Under the pieces are notes generated by a model, which did not search any database, was not told the DNA's origin, and saw nothing but the letters and a program-made list of their open reading frames with translations. Position numbers and translations under genes: made by a program. From Phorcus lineatus (lineage: Eukaryota; Mollusca; Gastropoda; Trochida; Trochidae): a stretch of DNA of 64,000 nucleotides. Positions 45,719-58,430 of this stretch are shown here, in pieces (the first letter of the stretch is position 1; each line of letters opens with the position of its first letter). Location of the stretch: positions 33,391,484 to 33,455,483 of the forward strand of contig OV121095.1 in NCBI GenBank assembly GCA_921293015.1, in the 5' to 3' direction.

Positions 45719-48062
45719 GTGTTTGTTCACTGGCCTGTTTACGTTTTGTAAATTCTAGTTAAACTGTTGCAAAAATGCCGCTAACAAGCTTCGGTATTTG
45801 AATCACTTTCACTTGCACCATTCAAACCGTCTATAACCCATTAAACGAACGCATTAAGTTATCTTTTTCTTAAGTATCCCATAGTTGTTTTCCGGATAAC
45901 GAGTCTAATGAAGGAGTTAGTGCACACTCCAAATCGTGTATGTTTGCCACATATACGTCATCATTTAGAAAATTCTTAACACGGAGTCTATGAAAAATAT
46001 ATCCCATGCACGAAGTCGGCCATTTGGTCCTTTATTCATTAATCAATACAAGATGTTTCCAATCATATTTACAAACTTTATTTACAAGATCACTTTGGAT
46101 ACTTTTTACAGCTCGGGTCTTCCTTACAGTATATCAACCATGCACAATCACATACCAATGAAAGCGCTCATTTGCGCAGTATACTCATTAATCGTAAATA
46201 TAAACAACATTTGTCAAGACAATAATCATCCCTTTTATCCCTCGTTCTCACTAGACGATAGATGAATATGGTAATATCATATAAGATAGATTGAAGTTTT
46301 ATAAATAGGCTCTGAATAATGGATACAGGCAGTTCAGATAAATATTCTTAATGCAAGCGGTATGTTCGAAATTTCGAAATGGAGCCTTATTTATTTAAAA
46401 CTCAGCTATCAGGAATAAAATGCATAAGAGTGAAGGAAAACACTCTCTTTTGAAATGCAGCCCCTTCCTTTCAATACACAAATCACAATAATACAGGGTG
46501 AGTGCAGAAGTACTAAGTTGATTTTTGTAGCAAGATTCTTTCAAACTGAAGGTACTATTAAATGTGTTACGTGTTTATGTGCACGATTGTGTGTGTCTTA
46601 GCGCGAGTATCCAGCAAAATGTGACAAACAATTGATTATAATAATAAACAATTTAATCAATAACATACAGCTGCATACCGAAAGTTCACTTACCACTGAA
46701 TCGTAGTGCAAATATCATGTAATTTTGGTTTCATTTCAACGTCAATAGAAGACCTTCAGCAAGACTGACAATGGATCACCCACTGTCCATGTGCAAAAAT
46801 TCGAATTTTGGCATATTGATATAGACAGGAGGGGTCACATTTTCGAAATTTCGATTTTATCAAATGTCAAATAAAATGTCCCATATCGACTCTCTGAGAT
46901 TAAAACCACATAATCACATTAACTTTGTGCTAAGAAACAAATGTGACTAATTTTTAAAGAAGTTGAGAAGGATTTTATGGAGAAAAATAAAAATGAGTTT
47001 TTTCGGAATTTTTACCCTTGGTCACTTCAATGACCTGCCAAAACTATTCCGGGTAATTGTGGGGTACGATAAACCTTTGCCTTAAAGAAGAATGGATATG
47101 CATATGTGTACTGAAAATTCAATATCATACGTTACTTTTTCGCAACGCTACGATACCTCAAAGGCATCTCAAATTACATGATATTTGGACTAGTATATTC
47201 AGGTATGTGAACAAACTTTTGGCGTGCAGCTGTACAAAGAGTGTAAAGTTACAATCTAGACTACTACAAATAGGTAATGCAATATCAAAAGCGTCACAAA
47301 AAGCTAGTTGAAGATACACATATTCGCCAACAGTTGATAAGATGAGTCTTGTTTTGATGAATCTGATTGTTAAATCCACTATGTAAACAATGGCGCAGAA
47401 GAATGATCGCAAAGTCAAAATGTGTGAGAAATTTCCTCTACAATCCTTACAAATTGGTTATCGCTGAAACCATCGTTTTGCCATACCCAAGCCATAACCC
47501 TCGCTTTACCTCAACCCTCCGCGTAACAATCGGTAGATATTGTATAATTCTCTGGCAAGATTTCTAGTCTTTTCTTTGAATTATTTCACACAATAAGACA
47601 CAATGATTACTAGATATAACTCTATAATCTCTCTTCTAGTAAACCTTGTAAGAACGACACTTATATGCAGGTTAGAAATGTCTTATGTGTATGAAAACAT
47701 ATCATACCCCATTTGATAACCAATAAATTGTTCATTTGAGTATGTTAATAATGCCAAAAGAGGCGCATAAAGATAGACCCTGTACATGTAAAATCAAGCT
47801 TTAACTAAGAATATTATTTATATATACATTAAAAGTGCACGATAGACAAATATTATATCATGTATGGTACAAACATGTTCATCAATATTATATGATCATG
47901 ACATGACTATATGATCATTGTAGTCAAAATCAATAGATGTTTATTGTATGAAAGGCCTCCAGCCCATATATAGAAGAGTTACAGCATAGAAAAAGTATAG
48001 TATGCAATATAATATAGCAACATTCGTCCCGTTTACAACGGTATTTAAGGGTTAATAATTTG
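45719..48062. other. 2.3 kb without recognised genes
   Basis: AT-rich; short frames only. No repeat family recognised. Confidence 0.4.
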
Positions 48063-48500
48063 TTTAATGCAGATGTTTAGAGTAGCTTTTGCACAATTAA
48101 GATGTTTTCACACCAATAACTTATTGAAACTGGAAGACATTGTTATATAATTAGAAATAATAGACTATGCTTGCAATGTAATGAAGGCTATATTGAGGAT
48201 GAAAACCATTTTCGTCTTGTGTGTTCAAAATTTAAACAACTTCGATCTAAACATTTACCTTAAGTATATTGTACAATTCCAAATTAAACTAAATTTAAGT
48301 GTCTCATGTCATCATCAGATTGTAAACTTATCAATGATTTGGCATGCTTTATTTATCATGTAATGAACCAACGATGTTAGAGGTGATATTTACACCGTAC
48401 ACACCTGTTCTTGTCATGTGTAATGATGTAACAACTTATGTAGTTATGGGCCGATGGCCTACACTTCAGTAATGAAAGATTTGATTTGATTTAATGAGAA
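48063..48500 (+). mobile_element. LINE 3'-end relic with GATTT tail
   Basis: In broken frames it reads MFRVAFAQLRCFHTNNLLKL, then CLQCNEGYIEDENHFRLVC and SKFKQLRSKHLP. This is the CxxC-H-C zinc-knuckle and (L/R)R ending of another LINE ORF2 family. A 3' UTR follows with ATGGGCCGATGGCCTACACT and a GATTTGATTT tail, a common invertebrate LINE ending. At least one stop and one frame change interrupt it. The tail differs from both other LINEs here, so three families have contributed. Confidence 0.72.
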
Positions 48501-48896
48501 AGTCTCTTTTAGCTAATTATGTAAAGACAATTGTACAATAATGTCTTCTTTGTGAGACTTCAATGAATATATTGAACACAGCACCTGGGAAACCATTATT
48601 TTAAAATTTTCACTATATGTATACGCCTTAGAACGTCATCTATTACAATGTTACCCGGTATAATCAACTGCATGTGCATAATACATTGATAAATGACTAC
48701 ACTGTTTACTATCCTATAATACCGGTACTGTAGACATGTCCATCTACTTAATAGAAATCCCTATATTAATTTAATGTGTCAACATGTATATTTAATCTTT
48801 TTATTTTATGTGTTTGGGTTAATAAATGTAACATTGTATTTGTATAAATTGATGTATTTGTAGAGATGTTTTTGATCTTCGTTTCGAACTGGAGGA

Positions 48897-49964
<1,068 letters not shown>

Positions 49965-50250
49965 AATTAGGAAGGTTTCAAGGGGGTTGCATCTCAAGCT
50001 TCACTCCATCAACAGGTCTTCAAACACCGAATATAACCTCTCCTCTGTCTTCTTTCCCACACCAAAATGGCCGATCAAAGCTGTAAATCTATTGGTTAAT
50101 TAAGTCGTGGCCACGAGTTAACAACTCGTGGCCACGACTTAATATCTCGTGGCCACGACTTAATATCTCGTGACCACGACTTAATATCTCGTGGCCACGA
50201 CTTAATATTCGTAAATAAAAACTCGTTCAATGTCCCCTCTACGGTTCCGT
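49965..50250 (-). mobile_element. Element with 21-bp palindromic tandem array, copy 2 (inverted)
   Basis: Reverse-complement relative of 43781-44105: it ends ATGTCCCCTCTACGGTTCCG, has about five 21-bp units at 50099-50205, and opens with ACACCAAAATGGCCGATCAA. Fewer array units than copy 1. It sits about 170 bases from the gypsy element. Confidence 0.75.
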
Positions 50251-50412
50251 ACAATATAGATAACACGACGAAAGTGAAATTCAAGGATCTTTACTTTTTC
50301 TTCAAATATTTAGCTCAGAACAAATATCTGTCTTTATGTCCAATTTAACAAAGTTAATATTCAGAATGTGTACATGACATTCATGGGACAATTCACCATT
50401 ATTTCTTTCTAC

Positions 50413-50417
50413 AATAA
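50413..50417. repeat. Target-site duplication AATAA (left)
   Basis: Identical to the five bases at 55039-55043 that follow the other LTR. Confidence 0.85.
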
Positions 50418-50601
50418 TGTACTGTTTGAGACGTCCGATGATAATCAGACAAATTGATTTCCATCAAATACCAAGCACATGTTTTAGTCCATGCGTTTAT
50501 TACCATGCGGTTACATAGTTAAGGGAGGTAACTCTCCTGCCCATGTAATTATAGCATACCGCTCAACAAAGAAAACAGTAGAGGTAGAGTAAAACACTAC
50601 A
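50418..50601 (-). repeat. 3' LTR of the gypsy element
   Basis: 184 bases, matching 54855-55038 with about eight differences. Confidence 0.95.
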
Positions 50602-50613
50602 TCCCTCTTTTCC
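50602..50613 (-). other. Polypurine tract
   Basis: The minus strand reads GGAAAAGAGGGA directly before the 3' LTR; it primes plus-strand DNA synthesis in LTR elements. Confidence 0.85.
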
Positions 50614-50846
50614 TTGAATAAAAAGAACATCTTAAGATAACTGAAAAGAAAAAGTCATCTTGTCATGCATTGTGATAAAACAAATTCAACATAATTCTGA
50701 TTGAAAATGTTTTTGGGCTTCAAGGGATGAGTCTTAAAAGAAAAACAAACGTAGCACATTATGCAAATGTCCTCATTGCATTATTACATAACAAAGCCAT
50801 TAAATCTGGAAGGAAGTCTTCGTTCCCGGGTTGAATATCTCGGCTC

Positions 50847-51917
50847 TTAGGGTTGCTCCATATTTTGAGCCGGTTCTTCAGGTACAAAGTCATTTGTTGT
50901 TTCTTCAGCTGACTGGTCAATGTCAATTGTTTCATTAGTTTCCTGAATTTGAGTTTCTGAAGGTTGGAAAGGCGCAGGTTTAAAGAAACTGCTGTTTCTT
51001 GTAACACGCCGTTCTCCACACTTAGCACTGATCATGGGACCTTTAGTTGAGGTAACAGTGTAGGGAACAGGTTCATAAGGCGTTTTGGACTTACGGATTG
51101 ATGTGTCTTTCAGAAGCACAGCATCGCCTTTCTGGAACTCAGCAGGTTTCACATACACTTTTCTGTCGGCATAGGTTTTCATTTTCTGCTTTGACCGGGT
51201 ATCTCTCTGTCTCATATGAGCATCTGTTTCACAAAACTCACTGTCTATGCTTGGCAATCTGTTCCGAAGGTTGCGTTGAAATAAAGCAGTTGCAGGGGGA
51301 ACACCAGTGGATGAATGTGGTGTAGTTCTGTATGATAACAAGAATTTGTACATCTCCTGCTTCCAGTTTGATTTTCCTTGTGCAAAACAACCCTTGATGC
51401 TTTTCTTCAACGTGCGCATGAAACGTTCTGTTTCAGCATTAGCACGGGGCCACAATGGAGTTATTTTCCGATGGTTAAACCCTGTGTTTTCTGCATAGGT
51501 TTTGAAATCGTGACTATTGAAAGGCGGTCCATTGTCAGTTTTGAGTTCATTAGGTATTCCAAATTCTGAGAACACTTTGTCCAATCGTGGAATCACACAT
51601 CCAGCAGATATACTTGACATGATTTCCACCACAACATATCTGGAATATTCATCTTGGATGACTAATAAATAGTCTCCCGTTTCAATCTGACAAAAATCTG
51701 CACTCAGTTTACGCCATGGTCCTTTTGGCAGCTGTGACATTCGCAATGGTTCCATGGAGGGTGTATCAGTTGTTATTTGACAAGTTAGACAATTTTTCAC
51801 AACTCCTTCCACTAAAGCATGCATGTTTGGAAACCAAACCTTTTCACGTAGCAAAGATAATGTCTTCACTATTCCTTGATGACCTGTGTGTGCTAGGTCA
51901 ACAGCATGCTTCCAATG
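50847..51917 (-). pseudogene. Gypsy integrase region
   Basis: Open over about 350 residues. An N-terminal HHCC zinc finger (HTGHQGIVKTL, then CLTC) is followed by a DDE core: Asp in SADFCQIETGDYL, Asp in ELKTDNGPPF and Glu in RANAETERFMRTLKK. The GVPPATALFQR motif comes after it, and then a basic/SH3-like C-terminal part. It ends in an acidic tail with a stop at 50847. It is joined to RNase H only through a one-base frame change near 51905-51917. It would catalyse insertion of the element cDNA; in this copy it is not connected to an intact polyprotein. Confidence 0.9.
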
Positions 51918-52990
51918 CTTTCTGGTAAGACAATTCTTGTCTCCTTTAACAACACACTGTCATTCATTGCAAGTGTTAATTCATTTTGACACTTCTTGAA
52001 AGTATCGTACACTTTGAGATTTGCATCTTTGGTTGATGGTTTCCAGTTTCCAGATTTGACTGACTGGATGACTGCTTGTAGTGTTGGATCATTGTCAGAA
52101 GCTTTCACCACATGATCAACTGTCATTGTCTTCTGTACAGTTGCAGAGATCACATTCCGAATGTATTCCTCGGCAACTGTTTCTTGTTTGCTGGTTTTGG
52201 ATATCTGAGATGGATGTCGGCTAAGATAATCCGCTGGATTGTCTGCACCTGGTCGATAGACAACATTGAAGTCATATTGCTGGATTCTCATCATCCAACG
52301 TTCAATTCTTGGTGGCATATTTGCTTTTGGATTCCCAAATAGATTTGTCAATGATTTATGATCAGTGTACACAATGAATGATGACCCGAACACATAGATG
52401 TGAAAATGTTCACACGACCATGTGATAGCCAGAGTTTCACGTTCTGTTTGAGAGTATTGTTGTTCTGTTGATGTGAGTGATCTACTTGCAAACTGGACTA
52501 CTCTCGGATGCCCTTCCTCATCTTGTTGACAGAGAACTGCACAGAGCCCAACTGGACTAGCATCCACGTACAATTCTGTCTTAACTTTTGGATTGAAATA
52601 GCTCAAAGTTGTAGCTTTCTTGAGCTGTTCTTTCAGTTTTCTAAGAGCCTCTTCATGAGTCTCCTTCCACGACCAAGGAGTATCCTTGTGTGTGAGTTGA
52701 CGCAGCTCATAGGTCAATGTTGAATAGTTCGGAACATGTCTTGCACCACAAAAGTTTGCCATTCCCAGCAGACTTCTGACTTCCGTAGCATTCTTTGGTG
52801 AAGGCATGTCCACAATTGAAGACAATTTTGCTTCACTTGGTGTGATACCTTGACCACTGAACACATGTCCAAAGAATTCAATGGATGTTTGATTGAACAC
52901 ACATTTTTCTGGATTTAAGGTCAGTCCCTTCACTCTCAGTCTCTGAAATAGTCCTTTCAGGTTGTTGTCATGGTCTTTGGGTCCATGACC
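51893..52990 (-). pseudogene. Gypsy RT connection/RNase H region
   Basis: Begins with the RT thumb (LTLNPEKCVF, EFFGHVFSGQGI, LLGMANFCGA) and continues into RNase H with the expected acidic residues (ELYVDASPVGLCAVL, TERETLAITW, VYTDHKSL) and an ADYLSRH ending. The frame is open for 346 residues from 52933 to 51893. It is separated from the RT fingers/palm by a frame change near 52990 and from integrase by one near 51910. Confidence 0.9.
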
Positions 52991-54185
52991 ATGAATATGT
53001 CGTCACTTACATTGATGACACCAGGTAGGCCACTTATTGCTTGACGAATGGTTTTTGGAAAACTTCAGCAGCGCTATTGATACCAAAGTTTAAACGTTTG
53101 TATCGATAGAGTCCAAGATGAGTTGCAAAGGTAGTAATATACCTTGATTATTCACTGAGTTCAAGTTGATTGTAACCTTGATTAAGGTCAACTTTGCTGA
53201 ACACAGTAGACCCTGTTAAAATGGTCGTAAGTTCATCAAGTGTTGAAGAATTGTGTCGTTCCCGTTTGATAGCAGTGTTTGGACACCTCATGTCAACACA
53301 TATCCTCACTTTACCTGGACTGTTTGGTTTTGGTACTACAACTACTGGTGATACCCAAGGTGTTGGTCCAACTGATTTCTCTATGACGTCACGTTCAAGA
53401 TCTTTCTTTATTTGATCTTCTATGTCTGTCCTGACATGGAATGGGACTCGTCTATATTGTTGGGCAACAGGGGGAACCTCTTTGTCAATATGGATCTTCA
53501 CTTGAACATCTTTGAGTTTTCCTAAGCCTGTAAATAGGTCTGCGTATTCAGAAATCAGTTCATTGTCACTGGATTTCACAGTTCTCACAGATTCATGAAC
53601 TTGGAGAAGATTGAGTTCTTGTGACATTTTCCAGCTCAGAAGACACTCTTTATCATCAGGAACTACACAGATGTTTGTTGTGACTGACGCTGTGTTTGAT
53701 TCAATTGTCCCTTTAAATCTTCCTAAAACTGGCACTGAATCTTTCTTTCAATATGGAATTATCTTTGTTTGACATCTCTCGAGTGTTGGTTTTGGAGTCA
53801 GCAATTTGTACACCTTCTCTGATATTGTGTTTACACTTGCCCCTGAATCAGCTAACATGCAAACAGTCTTTCCATTAATGTTCAAATCAAATTTCGGAAA
53901 CTGAGATGAATTCCCTTTTGCTAAGAAAATATAGTTTTCTTTTTGATCACTACATGTACCACTCATCTCAACTTTCTTCCTATGGAAACGTTTATTTCCA
54001 AAGCTCTTGCACATCTTGGAGAAATGGTTCATCTTACCACACCTGTGACACGCCTGTCCTCTCGCTGGACAATTTCTTTGACCACCCTGATGAGGCCAGT
54101 CATGACCACAATTGTCACATTTAGTTGGGGTTTTAGAGCTTTCTTTTCTTGAACACTTATTGGTGTGCTTTTTGTCTCTGATTCT
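52990..54185 (-). pseudogene. Gypsy nucleocapsid knuckle, protease and RT palm
   Basis: In one frame from about 54185: Cys-rich nucleocapsid segment with CDNCGHDW and a canonical CCHC knuckle (CHRCGKMNHFSKMC), then an aspartic protease active site (MLADSGASVNTIS). A TGA stop at 53748-53750 follows. Then comes the RT domain (VRICVDMRCPNTAIKRE, FSKVDLNQGYNQLEL) to a TAA stop at 53148-53150. The palm continues (LGLYRYKRLNFGINSAAE) to a one-base frame change near 53050. The catalytic motif is VSDDI, an SDD variant of YxDD. The breaks make the polyprotein non-functional. Confidence 0.9.
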
Positions 54186-54811
54186 GTGTGCAGGTCCTTT
54201 TTAGCATTGCCATTAGAAGCTGCTTGTATTTCTTTGGCATGCTTGTTAGTTAGTTCCAATGTCCTACCATGAGTTAGCAATTCAGGTAATGTCATGTTTG
54301 GAGTGGAAAGTCCTTTCTCCCTCACCTTGTTTGGTTTGCAAACTGCTATCAATTGTGATTTGATTTCACTCTGCAATCTATCGTCAAACCCACAGGTACC
54401 AGCATGTTGTCGTAATTCATGATAAAAATCATCAATACTGTCAGTTTTCTGCCTTAATTGACGAAAAGTATACCTTTGAAATTCCAGGTTGACGTCTGGA
54501 TTGAAATGATTGGTGATAGCAGTAACAACCTTACCAAAGTGCGTTTCACCATGTCCCGGTACCAAATCCGGTTCTGGAAATGCGTCTACAATGTCATTTA
54601 AATCATCACCTCCAAATGATAAAAGCAAAGCTTTCTTTTGTCTATCCTCAGTGATGTTATATCCAACGAATACATTGTTCTCAAGGCGAGATCTCCACTT
54701 ATTCCAACGAACGAGTTTACCATCCGACTTGCAATCGAACGGGGGATAATGCGGTAGGTTTACCACTGCTCGCGGCTGAACGGCAGGCTCAGCGGGTTTT
54801 TCTTCGGCCAT
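54029..54811 (-). pseudogene. Gypsy gag (capsid region), frame-broken before the zinc knuckle
   Basis: Starts at ATG 54811 just inside the primer-binding site. It contains the retrotransposon capsid-like region (KWRSRLENNVFVGY, FQRYTFRQLRQKTDSIDDFY, HELRQHAGTCGFDDRLQSEI). Past about 54180 the frame leaves the nucleocapsid reading frame: the CCHC knuckle is found one frame away, so the last ~45 residues of this open frame are out of register. Programmed frameshifting in gypsy elements usually lies after the knuckle, and no perfect slippery heptamer was seen, so a mutation is the simpler explanation. Confidence 0.85.
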
Positions 54812-54835
54812 AATATCGGTAGAATATTATCAATA

Positions 54836-54853
54836 CCCGTGTTCTCGTCGCCA
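54836..54853 (-). other. Primer-binding site
   Basis: The minus strand reads TGGCGACGAGAACACGGG, one base after the 5' LTR. It begins with the TGG expected to pair with a tRNA CCA end. The tRNA is not identified. Confidence 0.8.
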
Positions 54854-54854
54854 A

Positions 54855-55038
54855 TGTACTGTTTGAGACGTCCGATGATAATCAGACAACTTGATTTCCA
54901 TCAAATACCAAGCACATGTTTTAGTCCAGGCTTTTATTACCATGCGGTTACATAGTTAAGGGAGGTAACTCTTCTGCCCTTGTAATTATAGCATACCACT
55001 AAACAAAGTAAACAGTAGAGGTAGAGTAAAACACTACA
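54855..55038 (-). repeat. 5' LTR of the gypsy element
   Basis: 184 bases, partner of 50418-50601. Confidence 0.95.
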
Positions 55039-55043
55039 AATAA
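55039..55043. repeat. Target-site duplication AATAA (right)
   Basis: Matches 50413-50417. Confidence 0.85.
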
Positions 55044-55238
55044 AGCATGAAAAGGTCTTTGTTCACAAAGAATATGTATACAGTATAATTAATCAGATCA
55101 CATAATGGTCACATAATGGTCACATAATGAACATAATTTGAACCTGGGAATTGAATTCACAAATAATGTCTTTAAGAATTAAGGCTCTTATGGTTTTCAA
55201 ATAATTTGTTAATCATTTATAGAGTGGAATTCCCCTCT

Positions 55239-56076
55239 TCACCGCTGTGAAGTACATGCTGTAGTTCCGTCTCTTCTCCTTGATGTCAAATCCACAAGTG
55301 AGTGACACAGGGCAGCAACATGGTGACACACCTCCCCAACTCTGCAAACAATAATGTTATTGTAATTTAAGAACAAACGTAATTTTCTTTATGATTATCA
55401 ACTATCTTTATTGACTTTTGATCTCAAAGAAGTTTAAAGCTAGTCGATAATAATTGAAAGTCCCAACAGTAATACTTTTGTTGCTGGGACCATTTCTGCA
55501 AAATGTTAAACATCGAGTATTATGTGAACTTGGTCATTTTGATAATGTATAACTCACTGTTTAGCTCTTTGACAAACAGAAATGTGAAGGCAAATCACTG
55601 CATGAAGGTCGAAGAGGAAGTCTTGAAGACCCAAGTACTGCCTCGGCAGTCTTAGTTTACATCTAACACGTGTACATTTTGTTTCGTTTTAAACATTACT
55701 AATAGGTTTTAAATGGTCTTACGTACCCAGCTGCACATGAGCAGTCTGCAGAGTGTATCTTCCCAGTCACCTTTGACAAACACAGCCATACAGAATGGTC
55801 AGGACAATCCTTTTTGTTCGTGGTAGGAAGGGATGGTATCACCTTGCATCTCACCAGAGCATGACTACATTCAGATGTTATTTCATGAAACTCTACAGAG
55901 TGAACATGTTTGTCTTCAAAATAAACTTTCCGAATAGCTTTCCGTTGAGGGTGCACAGTTTTTGTTAGAACAAAGTAATTATACATCTCTGTATCAGAGA
56001 AATCGGGAATAACATGACTGTCTTTGGTCCAACCATTCAAACTACTCAAGACGTCGATGATTCGGTGTACCAACAA
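55239..56076 (-). pseudogene. SWIM zinc-finger protein fragment, two exons
   Basis: Exon A (about 56076 down to 55727) encodes DSHVIPDFSDTEMYNYFVLT, then KVIPSLPTT and SVWLCLSKVTGKIHSADCSC. Exon B (55341-55239) continues GVGEVCHHVAALCHSLVDLT and ACTSQR. Joined across a GTACGT donor and TTTGCAG acceptor, they complete a SWIM signature: CxC, six residues, then CxH. This arrangement is typical of large invertebrate SWIM proteins that often carry a YqaJ-type exonuclease domain downstream. Here exon B hits a TGA and the gypsy element starts 200 bases further on, with no YqaJ domain found. Exon A has an in-frame stop just upstream (near 56088), so its true 5' border is unclear. Probably the relic of a transposon-borne gene. 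Confidence 0.7.
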
Positions 56077-56264
56077 GCTTCATCCTATCTGAATAATTAA
56101 GTTTTCCTACACCTTAAGCTCTCTCAAGTAGTTCAGACTTCTTCCCGGTGACATACTGTCCGTGTTGCCGTTGATATGTCTTCAATTCAGGTATTCAGGT
56201 ATAACGCGTAGTTACGGTCCAAGCAGACTCACCGCTCTGTTCCATTACCAAGTGATTGATTTGA

Positions 56265-56400
56265 CTTGTTTGAAGTTTTTTGAATTCATGAATGACGATA
56301 TGAAAAATGGAAGTTGGAGAATACCGAAACTTAATGCTGAGCTGAAAACGGAGGAGCCAGGATTTCTGGACGAAAAATAAACTTGGTAGAGAGGTAGGTT
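56265..56400 (+). pseudogene. Possible decayed SAP-like motif
   Basis: RIPKLNAELKT in one frame, continued in another by a stretch spaced like the GRK-x-LVER end of SAP domains (TKNKLGREV). SAP motifs bind DNA and occur in proteins related to the SWIM/YqaJ group, but this lies on the opposite strand to the SWIM exons. Weak evidence from a short motif. Confidence 0.25.
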
Positions 56401-56879
56401 CGATATTGTAAATGATGTAATGCGATGATAAAAATAGTCTGATAACCTAGTCTTTCCCGTCACGACTCACAAGTTTTTTTTACTGATTTCTAAGCGCTTA
56501 TCATTCAAATGCTTTGTTTTAAGAGAGCACAAAACATTATTACAACAACTCATACAGTTAAAAAATATTTAACAGAAATAATCTGATTTGATATTGAGAT
56601 TATAGACTTCTATCACGTGTTCCTTTTTTCCCGTGGTAGCCTAGCTAGGTCTAATAGGACTAAGAAATACACTTCGATTAGCTGATAATGACACATGCCA
56701 AAACTTAAAATTTAAAAAATTTTTTTAACACAGATTGGTAGTGTAGAAAAGCAGTTTAACTGATGTTGACAATCTTGACTTGTGTTTGAAATATACATAT
56801 GGTCATTAATAATCACATATGCATATGTATATTTTCATAAACAATAGTACACGTTGCAGATTGTAGATTCTAAAATAAG
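56401..56879. other. Non-coding AT-rich stretch
   Basis: Nothing recognised. Confidence 0.4.
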
Positions 56880-57160
56880 TGCACAATTATCCTGAAAAAA
56901 TATATGTGAAAATAAAATTCTATCAGGGTAGAATATAGTTTTAGACATGAAATGTCAATTTACTGTCTATGCAATGTATTTCAACTGAGGTGTCCCTTTT
57001 CTTGAGGTTATTACTATTATAATATTAGAATCAAATTGATAAATTAACATCTGTGAACGAAATCAATAAAGTAATATTATCATAAAGAAATTGAAATGTA
57101 GTTTTGGTTGATATTAATATTTGATAAAAGCATTTGCAAAAATGACATAATAATTTCTTC
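56880..57160 (+). repeat. Second copy of the interior of the 1.7-kb element
   Basis: Shares order and many words with about 10935-11200: AATTATCCTG, AATATATGTGAAAAT, TGTCTATGCAATGTAT, AACATCTGTGAACGAAA, TTGATATTAATATTTGATAA, AAAGCATTTGCAAAA. Overall moderately diverged with indels. The terminal inverted repeats are not visible here. Confidence 0.7.
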
Positions 57161-58097
57161 GGTGTCGTTAGATAATTATGTTACAAGGTGAATAAGTCAT
57201 TTCATTGTCATTGTGTTGTGTTACTGTTTCAGACTGGAGAGTTATGACAGGAACAGCAACTTTTGAAAGAAACCTGAAATGATGCAAGTAGAATTTGATA
57301 TGGACATCCCACTTATCTCGACCTACATAAATGTGAATAGATGAAGTAAAATTCTTTGGTGCTATATACTGCTATCAGCTGCTACCTTGATACTTTCCAC
57401 CATAATATTTCATCTAGTGCTAAACATCTAGACATAATTTGATTTTCAAAATATCCATGTTTCTCCCTGCAAAATGAGTTGTGCTGAAATGAAAAAACGT
57501 GTGCCCTATATAATCGATGTTTCTATTGGTAAAGACTGCACTATTGTTGAATGTGAATGTGCTGCAAGGCAGGGAGCAACTGGACAAAAAAAGGCAACCG
57601 ATATGACATTAGGCACTAGTAACTTCAATCTTATTTTCGAGTCAAGACCTTGAAATTATGACGTGAAGCATGTATAGCTATATATTTGCCATGTTGTAAA
57701 AGCTCCACACTGTAACAATTCAATGTGCTACACATCTAGTCATCATTAAACATGTTAAAATGATACCTACAGCACATGTCGTCTGAAGTATTTGATTTTC
57801 TCTTTTACTCATGAAGTCAACAGGACAGAAATAACACACTAAATCGCTTTCTCGCCAAGTCATTTATTCATTCAATTCAATGTACTTCTTATAAAGTTTA
57901 CTCAGGTAATCCAAATATTTTGGACTGGTTTCTGTGACAAATCAAACAAATGCCTATGTACAAAATTGGTCTAATGTTGCTGCAATTTAATGAGTGACAA
58001 GAAAGTGGTTTTCAGCACTTATTGTCATGCTGTGAACTGTACTATACAAGTAATTAAGGTGATTGAAACAGAGACCCAAACTTACAAATACAAAACT
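57161..58097. other. Non-coding stretch between SWIM and THAP-like relics
   Basis: No exon could be assigned; short frames only. Confidence 0.35.
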
Positions 58098-58430
58098 CTA
58101 GTCAGAAAAATTCGCTAAGCCTGTATAAGACAGAATTGCTGGAGCATTAAACACCATGCTCTCAATGGAAAGTGATGAATGAGTAGTAGAATTTATGTGT
58201 TTATTCTCAGTTGTTACTGTAGTGATAGATTTATTTGTCACATAATTCTGTCCATCTGACTCAGAATAAATTATTTCCTCCATTTCTACATGATCAACAT
58301 CCGTGTCATATTTACTTCACTACGTTTCCTCTTCAGTTTCAAATCAGTCCCATCAGAGTTTGTCCAGGGAAATTTGGAGGGTACAGTGCCTAATTTTTCT
58401 GTCTTCTTTTTGGTGTGCCACCTGTAAAAA
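58098..58430 (-). pseudogene. THAP-like C-terminal segment and acidic linker
   Basis: After an acceptor-like TTTTTACAG at about 58422, the minus strand reads TEKLGTVPSKFPWTNSDG and LKLKRKR. This resembles the (A/T)VPxxF motif that closes THAP zinc fingers and the basic stretch after it. A frame change near 58305 leads to DHVEMEEIIYSESDG and a Ser/Thr-rich stretch ending ILSYTGLANFSD-stop. Being upstream of, and on the same strand as, the SWIM exons, it may be the 5' part of the same THAP-SWIM gene. The N-terminal CxxC half of the THAP was not found. Confidence 0.4.

Larger units (their letters stand above)
50418..55038 (-). mobile_element. Ty3/gypsy LTR retrotransposon, full length, inactivated
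   Basis: A 4,621-bp element on the minus strand: 184-bp LTRs starting TG and ending CA, 5-bp target duplication, primer-binding site, polypurine tract, and the order gag, protease, reverse transcriptase, RNase H, integrase, which defines Ty3/gypsy (Metaviridae-type) elements. The LTRs differ at about eight positions by eye (~4%), so the insertion is not recent. The coding part has at least two nonsense codons (53748-53750 and 53148-53150) and frame changes near 54160-54190, 53050, 52990 and 51910, so it cannot move on its own. The SDD form of the polymerase motif and the compact size suggest a Mag-like lineage; that is tentative. Confidence 0.95.
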
